Assembly (NCBI GenBank): GCA_020746995.1
Contig: JAGPXD010000001.1
Location: 4,712,001 to 4,776,000, forward strand
From: Plectosphaerella cucumerina
Lineage: Eukaryota; Ascomycota; Sordariomycetes; Glomerellales; Plectosphaerellaceae
Length of the DNA: 64,000 nucleotides
Direction: 5' to 3'
The stretch's first letter is position 1; each line of letters begins with the position of its first letter. The notes beneath the pieces are model-generated. The model made no database searches. It was not told where the DNA came from and was given only the letters and a program-made list of their open reading frames with translations. This document shows positions 55,942 through 64,000 of this stretch, piece by piece. Made by a program: the position numbers and the translations under genes.

Positions 55942-57022
55942 GACGATGACGCCGGGTGGTGCTCGCCAATGGGGGTCGGTACGGTCCGTGCGGTTGGTCC
56001 TCCAAGACCTTTTTCGTGTTCGCAGGTCTTCAATAATTAGCATAAGGGTGACATACGGGATGCGGCGGGTCGGGACATCGGCAGAGGGCGGGAGCTCGCA
56101 GCGGTGGTGCTCGGCATGTGCCCCGGTTTGTGATGATGCGATTGATGTCTTGGTATGGGCGATAAGGTGCAGAGGGTACGCAGGCAGGTAGGGAGATGAA
56201 TCCTGCGGGCAATTGGGTGGTGTGCGGGGGGGGGCGGGAAAGAAACTCACAATCGGCCTGGGAGCTCAAGACATTCTCTTCACTGGCGGTCCGCGGAGCT
56301 GGGTGTCTCAAGAGGGGAGTCGGTACCTCTTATTTGGGAATGCATGGGAGCTGCAAGATTGGACGCTGCCGATTTGCCAGTGATGCACGCGCTCCTGCCC
56401 ACGTGCTTCGCGGGTCAGGTACCTTGGCCCAGGGTGTCTAATTTAGCCTAGTGCATTTTTCACCGAGCTTGGTGACTAACATCAGACATCAGGCCCATCC
56501 GGGTCGTTAGACCTTGAGAACATCCCTTCGCCACAATGTCCAACGTCCAGAATGTGAGGGAGAGGCTGCGACCCTCGTGGCGCCCCCCTTGAAGTCGAAA
56601 AGGTGCTCCAGCCCCTTCGAACGTCCTGGTATGTAAGTGCTAGGCCCAGCTAGGCTCGACCCCGCCGAGCGCTGGAACTTGGCCTGTTCCATTTGATGGA
56701 AGCTTAGCCAGAACATGAAGGGCTCAGGCGAGTCTAGGGGTCATTTCAGGGACATGCGAGCGAGTCTCGATGTGCCCGGTCGACTAGTCCTCGGAATAGG
56801 AATGCCTCGACTTTATACGCAGCTCGCCCTGTGGCGAAGAAAGGGAAAGGAAGGATAGCAGGATGAGGGGCGAGACCCTTGCCGAGACCTATTCTTGAGG
56901 CTATATCCCAATGCAAAGCACTTCACTTACCCCCTTCTGCCTCGTCTTCATTCTACCTGCCAGCCAAATTCGTTTGTCCATGGCCTTGGGTCGTCCATCT
57001 TGAGCCACTTACCTTCACAGCT
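55942..57022. promoter_or_regulatory. divergent region of VTC4 and the PLOD-like glycosyltransferase gene
   Basis: The 1.08 kb spacer holds both promoters. It has a CACGTG site at 56400-56405 and a G-rich run at 56225-56238. No other coding feature is supported. Confidence 0.45.
56400..56405. promoter_or_regulatory. CACGTG, possible NUC-1/Pho4-type site
   Basis: A single CACGTG, 459 bp before the VTC4 ATG. NUC-1 and Pho4 bind this core, and yeast VTC4 is induced by phosphate limitation. One six-base site is expected by chance in a few kb, so this is weak. Confidence 0.3.
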
Positions 57023-58901
57023 ATGCAGGGGTTTCTTCGCTCTCCGGCCGACCTGCCTGGTCAAGGAGGTGCCCAGCACCCTCTCAGTAGTCCAGCAACA
57101 CTTTGGCGAAAATTGTCCAAACTTCTTGTCATAACGGTGCTCGTCGCTGCCGTCGTCTTCGCCTACCACTCATGGTCGCCGGTAAGTGATCTGCTGCAGG
57201 GGACGCATAACATATCTGACATCATCGTCTCAGAGTGGTGACTTTGCCCTTGGCATCACCACGGATGCCAAGCTGCGAGGGTCCAAGGCACATGGGGAGC
57301 AGCATCTGGCACACCATGTTCCTACGCCAGAAAGCAAGCCCGTCAAGGAAGAACCATCCGCCGAAAGCCAGCAGCAGGAGTCTCACCCCCAGCCGAAGCC
57401 GAAGTCAAAGTCAACCGCGAAGCCGACTAAGGCTCCATCCGCAAAGCCATCCCCTGAGCCGACTCCTGACACCACAACACCCTCTGAGGATACCGAAGTC
57501 GATACCAAGACCAAAGACCACAAGCATGTAGACCGTCGCCTGGTCGTCCTGACCCCCGCCAACAAGGGCGATCCAAACCTCTGCAAGTTCATGGTCAGCG
57601 CCATCGCTCTTGGCTACCCCTCTCCCATCATCGTCAACTGGGGCCGAGACCCCTTTGAATTCTCAAAGTGGGAGGGCGGTCCCAACCTGAGCAAGATCTC
57701 CGGCATCATGCGCTATCTCGACGCCGTGCTACACCCAAAAGCGCATCCCGATGAGGCCCTTCATAAGGACGACATTGTCATCATCGCCGATGCCTTCGAC
57801 GTCTGGTTCCAGCTCCCACCCGAGGTCCTCCTGAAACGCTACCATCAGATCAACGCCAGGGCCATCGACCGTCTCCGCCAGCAGTGGCCATACGAGGAGA
57901 AGATGCCCATGCAGCAGAACATTGTGCTGGCGTGCGCGAAGAAGTGCTGGCCCGGCCTCGAAGCCCACGTCAATCTGCACTGCGACGAGCTGCCTGAGAG
58001 CCCCCTGCCCACGGACCTCTACGGGCCCGGCACCGACGTCTTCAATGTGCACAACTTCCAGAAGACCAGGCCGCGGTACATCAACGGAGGCGTCTACGTC
58101 GGCGCGGCGGGCGCCCTGAGACGCATGTTCCGCCGCGCATACGACAAGGTCGACAGCGGTACCAGCAAGGGCATCCACCTCTTCAGCGAGCAGGGCGTCA
58201 CGGGCGAGATTCTCGGCGAGCAGGAGATGTGGCGCAACTGGAGGCGGGCGCATAAGCTCGAGGAGAGTGAGGCCATCGGTCTCATCGAGCGGGACTACGA
58301 GTACCACATGGGCCTCGACTACTCGCGGGAGCTCTCGTACGCCACGGTTCACTCGGAGCCGGACGGCGCCATCATCGCGCTCAGCAACAAGTCGGGAATC
58401 GCCGAGTATTCAACCAAGCTGGGCATATCGCCCATCCGCGTCAAAGGCGTGCCCAAGGACGTCAAGGCCCTGCCTAACCCTCTCAAGGGCCTTCCCAACG
58501 CAACGACGTGGGAGAACATGCCGCTGTACACGGACTTTTACACCGACACGGTGCCGGCCTTGTTGCACCACAACGCCGCGGCGGGGGGCATGAAGAAGAG
58601 GCGCGAGTGGTGGTGGGATCAGACCTGGTTCTTCCCCCATTTGCGCGACCTCCTGGCCAGGCAGCTGGTGCCTGGTGAGCTCAAGCCGCTGGCGGAGGTG
58701 CAGACGCCGACGCGGAACATCACGTACTGGGCTCCGGGGGCGGACGAGTTCCGGAGGAGGCCTAGGCTGCTGCTCGACAAGGCGTTTGAGCCGCTGAAGG
58801 AGGTCCAGTTTGACGATGTTTGCAGGCCGCCGGATGAGTACATCTACGTGGAGAGGCACTGGTGGGACGAGGTGTTCCGCGACGGCAAGGGGCCGATTTG
58901 A
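57023..58901 (+). CDS. type II membrane glycosyltransferase, PLOD/procollagen-transferase-like
   Basis: Exons 57023-57181 and 57234-58901 with intron 57182-57233 (52 bp) give 608 residues. The N-terminus has a signal anchor: LLVITVLVAAVVFAYH after a basic cytosolic tail (LWRKLSK), so the catalytic part should lie in the Golgi or ER lumen. A Pro/Ser/Lys-rich stem (KPKPKSKSTAKPTKAP-like) follows. The domain resembles the glucosyl/galactosyl transferase part of lysyl hydroxylases: LVVLTPANKGDPNLCKFMVS, IVIIADAFDVWFQLPP with the D-x-x-D metal site, and PRYINGGVYVGAAGALRRMF. The protein then continues for 250 residues to a Trp/Arg-rich tail. Fungal relatives are uncharacterised; acceptor and sugar are unknown. 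Confidence 0.72.
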
Positions 58902-59142
58902 GGAGTGAGATGGTGTATTTCTCGTTTGCTTGAGTTCAATTTTCCATATCTTATGAGCATGGTTTCGCATTTGCCTCGTCTTCAACGTTTGTACAAGCGA
59001 AAGGCTGACGACTGCTTCAAGTTTGGTCTATTACTTATGTCGTCCATTAAAATCATGTTGATTGCTCAATCGGTCAAGTTGTACAGTGTTTGCGCCGGTC
59101 CGTTTCCCATCCCATGTCCTGTTATCCGTTCCCCTTGACTCC
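58902..59142. other. convergent 3' region, glycosyltransferase and epimerase-like genes
   Basis: About 240 bp between stops. The sequence is AT-richer than coding DNA. No gene was seen. Confidence 0.4.
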
Positions 59143-60135
59143 CTACTGCTTCGCCACCGCCTCCTCCTGCTTCAGGAACCACTCGACAAACTTTGGCAGG
59201 CCGTCCGCAATCTTGGTGTGAGGGTTGTAGTTCAGCACCTCCCTCGCCCTGGACACGTCGGCAAAGGTTATCGGCACGTCGCCTGGCTGCATGGGCATGC
59301 GGTCGATCACAGCCCTCTTGCCAAGGCACGTCTCCAGGGCGGCGATGAGGCCCCTCAGCTCGATGGTCTGGGACTCGCCGAGGTTGAAGATCTCGTAGTT
59401 GGAGTCCCGGAAGTCCATGGCGGCGCGGACGCCCTGGATGATGTCGTCGACGTAGGTGTAGTCCCTCCGGGTGCGGCCGTCACCGAAGAGGGGGATGGGC
59501 CTGCCGTTGCGGATGAGCTTGGCGAACTTGTGGATGGCGAGGTCGGGGCGCTGGCGGGCGCCGTAGACGGTGAAGAAGCGCAGGCAGACGCAGCGCATAT
59601 CGTAGAGGTGGGCATATGTGTGGCAGAGGAGCTCGCCGGCGGCCTTTGTGGCGGCGTAGGGCGAAATGGGCTTACAGGCCTTGTCGTCCTCGGAGAAGGG
59701 GACTTTGGAATTGAGGCCGTAGACGCTGGAGGAGGAGCCGAAGACGAACTGGGGAATGTTGAAGTCGCGAGCGCAGTCGAGGAGGTTCAGGGTTCCCGTC
59801 ACGTTGGTTTCGAGATAGTCGCCGGGGCACTCGAGGGAGGGACGGACGCCGGCGCGGGCGGCGAGGTGAACGATGACATCGAGGTCGTTCTCGGCGAAGA
59901 TCTTGCGGAGCTGGTCCTTGCGGCGGATGTCGGCCTCGTAGAGCTTGAAGTAGGGGTTCATGAGGTGGGCGTCGATGTTGGCGCGCTTGACCGAGGGAGA
60001 GTAGAAAGGGTCGAAGTTGTCGATGACGATGACGCGCCAGCCGCCCTCGGCGAGGAGGTGGTCGACGAGGTGAGAGCCGATGAAGCCGGCGCCGCCGGTG
60101 ATGAGGATCTGCCTCTCGGCACGTTTCAACAACAT
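59143..60135 (-). CDS. NAD-dependent nucleotide-sugar epimerase, UDP-glucuronate 4-epimerase-like
   Basis: A single exon of 330 residues from ATG at 60135; the frame stays open upstream but loses family likeness. It is a short-chain dehydrogenase of the extended class: ILITGGAGFIGSHLVDHLLA with the G-x-x-G-x-x-G motif, VIDNFDPFYSPSVKRANI, HLAARAGVRPSLECP, VFGSSSSVYGLNSKVPF, the catalytic Y-x-x-x-K in SPYAATKAAGELLCHTY, and RFFTVYGARQRPDLAIHKFA with RRDYTYVDDIIQGV. The patterns FDPFYSP and ARAGVRPS favour UDP-glucuronate/galacturonate 4-epimerases over UDP-glucose 4-epimerase. There is no intron and no stem or anchor. Such enzymes are common in bacteria and plants, so lateral origin in fungi is possible. 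Confidence 0.85.
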   Translation of the reverse strand: MLLKRAERQILITGGAGFIGSHLVDHLLAEGGWRVIVIDNFDPFYSPSVKRANIDAHLMNPYFKLYEADIRRKDQLRKIFAENDLDVIVHLAARAGVRPSLECPGDYLETNVTGTLNLLDCARDFNIPQFVFGSSSSVYGLNSKVPFSEDDKACKPISPYAATKAAGELLCHTYAHLYDMRCVCLRFFTVYGARQRPDLAIHKFAKLIRNGRPIPLFGDGRTRRDYTYVDDIIQGVRAAMDFRDSNYEIFNLGESQTIELRGLIAALETCLGKRAVIDRMPMQPGDVPITFADVSRAREVLNYNPHTKIADGLPKFVEWFLKQEEAVAKQ

Positions 60136-61392
60136 GGCTGCTGGTGGGAGATTCTGACTTCTGGATGTGGTGGAGGTGCAGACGTGTACGTGGACGTGTA
60201 ACAGATGTGCCGAGCCCAGAGTTCTGGGAAGACTTCCAAGGGTCACTATATACTGGCCTCTGTGAGACCAGCATGTTTCGAAATTCCCGAGAGTCACTGT
60301 TTTTAGGGGACCCCTTTCCTTAGCTGTTCGTCCCCAAGTATGGCCGGTGCCCCTGACATTTCGATCACAAAATCTAGCCTTCCCTGAGGCGCGGGCTGTT
60401 GAGGCTCGCGGACTCCGGTTCGGCGGAAAATAGTCGCCGCCACATATCACGGTTTATGAGCCGCCGTTGATCGAGGCCATCAACAGTTCGTGTTCCGTGC
60501 CGCGTTGGAATGCAGGATCTACGACTGGAATGCCGCTCCACGCGAGAAATGCGGTAGTACGCGAGGGAATGCCATGCTTCGCAAGGGAGTTCCATATCTT
60601 GTGAGGAATGCCGCCCCGCGCCAGCCGCAGTCAACACGGAGTCAGGGGTCGGGGCTCACACGAGTCGAGACACCGTGACTGCCAAAGCTTGAAAGAAGAG
60701 TCAGTACCTAGTCGCAGGACTTGTGGTCAGGTGTCAATGAGGAGATGAGTGATGTCAAGCCCCGACGACTGTGAGCCATCGGAACTGAACTTGAAATAGC
60801 GAGATAGGGGCCACTTGAAGTGTCAAGGGATGGTCGAAGCTGGCGGATGAGGGCCACATCTTGTTAGATGTGACTGATCAGCCAAACATGAAAGTACCTG
60901 CTGTGGTATTCCGATAGCCGCGACTTGGCAGACTGTTGTCAATCTGAAGTGACATCGCTGCGGTATGCAGTAGTACTCTAAAGGCTGGGGCGACCGACCC
61001 TGATGAATGGGGTATTTGGTTCTTATCTTTCTTGAATGTCGATCTTGATCTTTCCGACAGCCTTGGCACAAGCCTCCGCGTTACTGCACATCCAAGTTGT
61101 CTGGGCAAGTCACTGCAGGACGTCTCGCCATATGGTGAGGAGCAACATGGGTTTAACAGAAAACGCGTTCAACTCACAATGATTTCGACGTAGGGGCTGG
61201 ATGAACAACCTGGAAGTCGTGCTACTGTTGTAGTAGCGAAATATTCAGCGCACAATCAATAGGCAGGAAATCTGGGAACATACATCATGCAGGTGATCTT
61301 GGCTGCGCCCCTCCCCTCTACTAGGTAGGTAATCACTTCACTTCACCGCCCGGGCTTCCTCAGCCTCATCATCTTTCACCACCACCTTCACG
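60136..61392. other. intergenic region with a tandem repeat
   Basis: About 1.25 kb between the outward-facing epimerase-like and kinase-like genes. It holds the 60507-60624 repeat; the rest has no recognised feature. Confidence 0.45.
60507..60624. repeat. degenerate tandem repeat, 19-20 bp unit, six copies
   Basis: Units start at 60507, 60527, 60546, 60566, 60586 and 60605, each with GGAATGC or a near variant (GAAATGC at 60546, GGAGTTC at 60586). The unit tails share CGCGAG-like sequence. Spacing is strictly 19 or 20 bases. It sits 372-490 bp upstream of the epimerase-like gene start. Confidence 0.75.
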
Positions 61393-62290
61393 ATGGAGCC
61401 ATCCCGCGAAAGTCCTCCCCGCCATTTTCGATATCGGCCTGTTCCAGGTTCGTGGGAACGGATGAGACACCCGAATTGGCCCGACCGTGTTTTCGAAGTC
61501 CCTGAGCAGAAAAGCAAAGGAGATATCTTTTACATCACCAAGGGGTACTGCATCCGAGTGGGAGGGACAGCCTTCGTCGAGCTCCTGCCTTCGGGTCATG
61601 TTGCCAAGACTCCGAAAGTAAACCCATACTATCCTGAGAGGGAGAGGCAAAATCGACAAAGCATGCAGCGAGAGGCCCTGATCTACGAAATGGTTGGGCC
61701 CAACCCGTTCATCCCGGATTTGGGGTCTTGGGATCCCGAGTTCCACGTCCTGACCCTGAAGAACTACGCAAACGGAGACGTGGAGGGATTCATTCGAAAA
61801 TCGGAGCACTGTGGTGGTATTGTTCTCGATACTCGGAGGAAATGGGCCCTGCAGGCAGCCAAAGCTGTGGCCATTCTCCACGCACGAGGCGTGGTGCACA
61901 ACGACGTCGCACCACGCAACTTTCTGCTCGACGAGAACCTGAATCTGCGCATATGCGACTTCGGAGGATGCTCGCTTCCAAACGAGACATCTTGCTCTTG
62001 CGCCCCTGGGTCTAGATACGAGGCCCGGCCGTGGACGCGAGACTGCGTCCAGACTCAGGCGGATGACATCTTCGCCCTCGGCTCTTGTCTTGTACTTCAT
62101 CATGTCTGGGAACGAACCTTACAGCGACCTAGAAGACGAAGAAGTCGAGCGTCGTTTTATGGACCTACAGTTTCCAGAGTCCCGTCACCTGGGCTGCGGT
62201 GCTGTCATTCAAGACTGCTGGCTCGGTCATCTCGTAACAGCAGAGCAGGTCGTGAAGGCTTTAGACTGTTTTATTGAGCTGATCGACTAA
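61393..62290 (+). pseudogene. protein kinase-like gene with a frame break in the C-lobe
   Basis: The first frame runs 61393-62090. It has a short N-lobe (IRVGGTAFVELLPSGHVAKT, with the Lys in VAKT as the possible ATP-binding Lys), a helix with REALIYEMVG, the catalytic loop VVHNDVAPRNFLLDE (H-N-D in place of H-R-D) and the metal motif ICDFGGCSL. At DDIFALGSCL the frame is lost, and the expected continuation YFIMSGNEPYSDLEDEEVER lies in the frame ending TAA at 62290. The total of 898 bases fits one extra base near 62083-62094. Fungal genomes have many such small kinase-like genes of unknown role. This may be a decayed copy or a sequence error; it is listed as a pseudogene only because of the break. 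Confidence 0.65.
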
Positions 62291-62990
62291 GGCAATGTGT
62301 CTCCCGCTGCCTAGGGGTAATAAACTTTGGACAGAACCTCTCAAGCTGTCCCAAGATGCCAGGCAAATCCCCCAAGCGCCAATCCGAGACAGAAGGACTG
62401 GCCCTGGGTGGGCCGTTGAAGCGTCTCTGTAGGGGCCAGATTGCTACATGAGTTGACCTTATTACACCCGACCTGTTCTCTGGGAGGAGTTGAGGGTGCT
62501 GCAGTTGTAATCAGATCCGAATTTCGGTGGCTCCACGGTTCCCAGGGCAAGCGGGGGAGTCATCCGCTGCACCTCGACAGATCCGGCTTGTATCCGTCCA
62601 GATCGGCGGCTGGTGGGATAAACCCAAGAAGACGCCGGCCTATTACTTAGGCAAGCATGACCAATGGACCGAGGTATCCGATCAATCCATGTTGTTTGCG
62701 GTTGTGGAATTTGAGGTCCTAGTGTGCCGCGACGTGCCTATCTGGGTAGGTAGGTAGGTATATAGCTTGGCGACCCGCGAACCTCCAGAGGCATTGTGCG
62801 ATATCACTTGTCACTAGCAGCCAACTCCCCCATTCGACTCTCCGAACCAGCTCCCCCAAACCAACTACTCACAGTTTAATACTCGCATTTGAACTCCCTG
62901 TCCAACCGAAACCCCCCACTCAACTTTGCGAGGTGAGCTTTCCCTCCACTGAAACATATGGATTCAAACTAATGCATCGAAGACGAAAAG
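62291..62990. other. spacer before the SnoaL-like gene
   Basis: Contains a short GTAG microsatellite (62745-62761). Pyrimidine-rich, CA-rich sequence just before 62991 fits a promoter and leader. No gene was recognised. Confidence 0.45.
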
Positions 62991-63479
62991 ATGAGCGACA
63001 ACAGTCCCGAGGTAGCATCATCTGAATGTTCTTCGTCATGTCTGGAACTAACTTCAATCCAGGTATTGCGGTCAAGATTGGCTCGCTTCTTGGAGTTTAT
63101 CAACTCGGGAGACGAGACGATCGGGAGCGAGGTCGTTTCCGATTCCGCAGTGTTCCACGTCCCATTCGGGCCCGGCGCACTGCAGGGACTCGCAGGTTAC
63201 ATGCAAATTCTCGGCATGATGCGAGGTGCATACCCTGATATTCAGTGGTCCTTGGAGGAGACGGTCGTGGAAGGACAGTTGGTCGTTGCACGCTTCAGCA
63301 TCACAGGGACTCACCTGGGGGATTTCTTCGGCCACAAGGCTACGGGCAGGCCTATTCGCTCTCAGGCCATGAACCTCTACAAATTCTCCGACGGCAAGAT
63401 TGTGGAGGAGAGGGGGCTTCCGGATATGTTTGGAATGATGGTTCAGATTGGGGCTATCGAGCCTCCGGCCCCGAAGTAA
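62991..63479 (+). CDS. SnoaL/NTF2-fold protein
   Basis: The frame codes for 162 residues if unspliced. A probable intron at 63012-63062 (GTAGCA donor, CTAAC branch, CCAG acceptor, 51 bp) removes 17 codons in frame and gives 145 residues starting MSDNSPE-VLRSRLARFLEF, a better N-terminal helix. The body fits the SnoaL-like family of the NTF2 fold: FLEFINSGD, FHVPFGPGALQGLAGYMQIL, IQWSLEETVVEGQLVVARFS, GTHLGDFFGHKATGRPI and LYKFSDGKIVEERGLPD. Such proteins include polyketide cyclases and isomerases, but many have no known substrate. No biosynthetic enzymes lie next to it in the window. Confidence 0.75.
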   Translation: MSDNSPEVASSECSSSCLELTSIQVLRSRLARFLEFINSGDETIGSEVVSDSAVFHVPFGPGALQGLAGYMQILGMMRGAYPDIQWSLEETVVEGQLVVARFSITGTHLGDFFGHKATGRPIRSQAMNLYKFSDGKIVEERGLPDMFGMMVQIGAIEPPAPK

Positions 63480-63771
63480 GGTAGTGGCAATACATGTCAA
63501 CTTTTTGCCGCACTTGTGTAATTCTGGACATGAAGAAAACTTGGTGGCTTCTTTTCCTCTGCCTATCTTTCAGCCACCTCAAGACTACCTAGGCACCCTC
63601 AAGTTGAGAGGCGGCCTTCGCAAACGCCATGGACGGCGCCCCCTCAGCCAAGCAACGACCACCTGTGAGGGTACTGAGAAGTGTTGGTGGATAAAAAGTG
63701 TATCAAAGCAAGATGCCTCACCTATCTCTGTTCGATTCGCATCATACCACATCATTCAACTTCAAGACACA

Positions 63772-64000
63772 ATGATTCGTCCCTGTCAATCACCGGAAAA
63801 CGTCCGGTCCGGTCTCCGCCATATGCTCTCTGCACTCGGCCTCTCTCGCCTGGAGACACCACCACCCGGATCAGCAGTGGCACCACCTAATGCTCTAATG
63901 CTGGCCATCGATATCGAGGGCGGGAGCACCTTCGAGCAGCTCATACGAAATCCCAATGCACGAATGGGCGTCGCAATCTTTGACCCGGCACGAGGGTCCC
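63772..64000 (+). CDS. 5' part of a gene with a possible nuclease-like domain (continues past window)
   Basis: An ATG at 63772 (context ACACAATGA) opens a frame to the window end, about 76 codons. It reads MIRPCQSPENVRSGLRHM, then a Pro-rich turn, then LMLAIDIEGGSTFEQLIRN and ARMGVAIFDPARGS. The pattern A-I-D-I-E ... G-V-A-I-F-D resembles the start of the fungal exonuclease-like domain found in Gfd2/YDR514C-type proteins, where D and E bind metal. This is a weak match from a short piece. Confidence 0.4.
   Translation, partial: MIRPCQSPENVRSGLRHMLSALGLSRLETPPPGSAVAPPNALMLAIDIEGGSTFEQLIRNPNARMGVAIFDPARGS

Noticed and set aside
59062..60201. 379-codon plus-strand frame opposite the epimerase-like gene
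   Set aside because: It is fully antisense to a gene with clear family motifs; its Gly/Val/Glu-rich translation is the usual shadow of GC-rich codons.
37001..64000. Secondary-metabolite cluster built around the SnoaL-like and epimerase-like genes
   Set aside because: No polyketide synthase, peptide synthetase, terpene cyclase, P450 or pathway regulator lies nearby; the neighbours are housekeeping genes.

Overview
This window looks like nuclear chromosomal DNA of a filamentous ascomycete (Pezizomycotina, most like a Sordariomycete). Genes carry few, short (about 47-75 bp) GT-AG introns, often with CTAAC/CTGAC-like branch sites, coding DNA is GC-rich, and nearly every gene is a conserved fungal housekeeping gene. 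No rRNA, tRNA, CRISPR array, transposon or prophage was recognised. The species cannot be fixed by eye.

Layout. 1-10 kb: the 3' end of an unknown gene; a small Lys-tract protein; an APH-like kinase (-); a patatin-like lipase (-); LEO1 of the Paf1 complex (-); and, divergently, a MOB2-type activator of NDR kinases (+). 10-24 kb: two long stretches with no convincing gene flank a bZIP factor that has a hydrophobic, membrane-like segment, followed by a Sel1-repeat protein (-). 24-33 kb: a five-finger CCCH protein (-), THO complex subunit 7 (+), tubulin cofactor A (-) and cohesin RAD21 (-). 33-44 kb: the Golgi Ca2+ ATPase PMR1 (+), a STAND/NLR protein with ankyrin repeats (-), and COG4 (+). 44-56 kb: SUA5 (+), coatomer zeta (-), MCM4 (+), cystathionine gamma-synthase (-) and VTC4 polyphosphate polymerase (-). 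57-64 kb: a PLOD-like glycosyltransferase (+), a UDP-glucuronate-epimerase-like enzyme (-), a small kinase-like gene with a frame break (+), a SnoaL-like protein (+), and the 5' part of a last gene.

Functional links. Several genes serve transcription and mRNP biogenesis (LEO1, THO7, CCCH protein), chromosome replication and cohesion (MCM4, RAD21), and the Golgi/secretory pathway (PMR1, COG4, coatomer zeta, glycosyltransferase). This looks like ordinary gene order, not a dedicated cluster. Many genes are paired head to head over short shared promoters: LEO1/MOB2, CCCH/THO7, RAD21/PMR1, STAND/COG4, coatomer zeta/MCM4 and VTC4/glycosyltransferase.

Most notable observations: (i) a STAND protein with a ZZ-like zinc-finger insert beside its NTPase core; (ii) conserved genes with single-base frame breaks, two of them at runs of five C and both restored by one base; (iii) paired ACGCGT boxes before MCM4 and a CGCG cluster before RAD21; (iv) a bZIP factor with a possible membrane anchor; (v) a 19-20 bp degenerate tandem repeat and a perfect 10-bp dyad in gene-free DNA; (vi) a SUA5 reading frame arranged for two start sites. 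No clearly new multi-gene system was found; the STAND protein is the best single candidate. All exon joins were read by eye from splice consensus and reading frame, and none is backed by transcript data.
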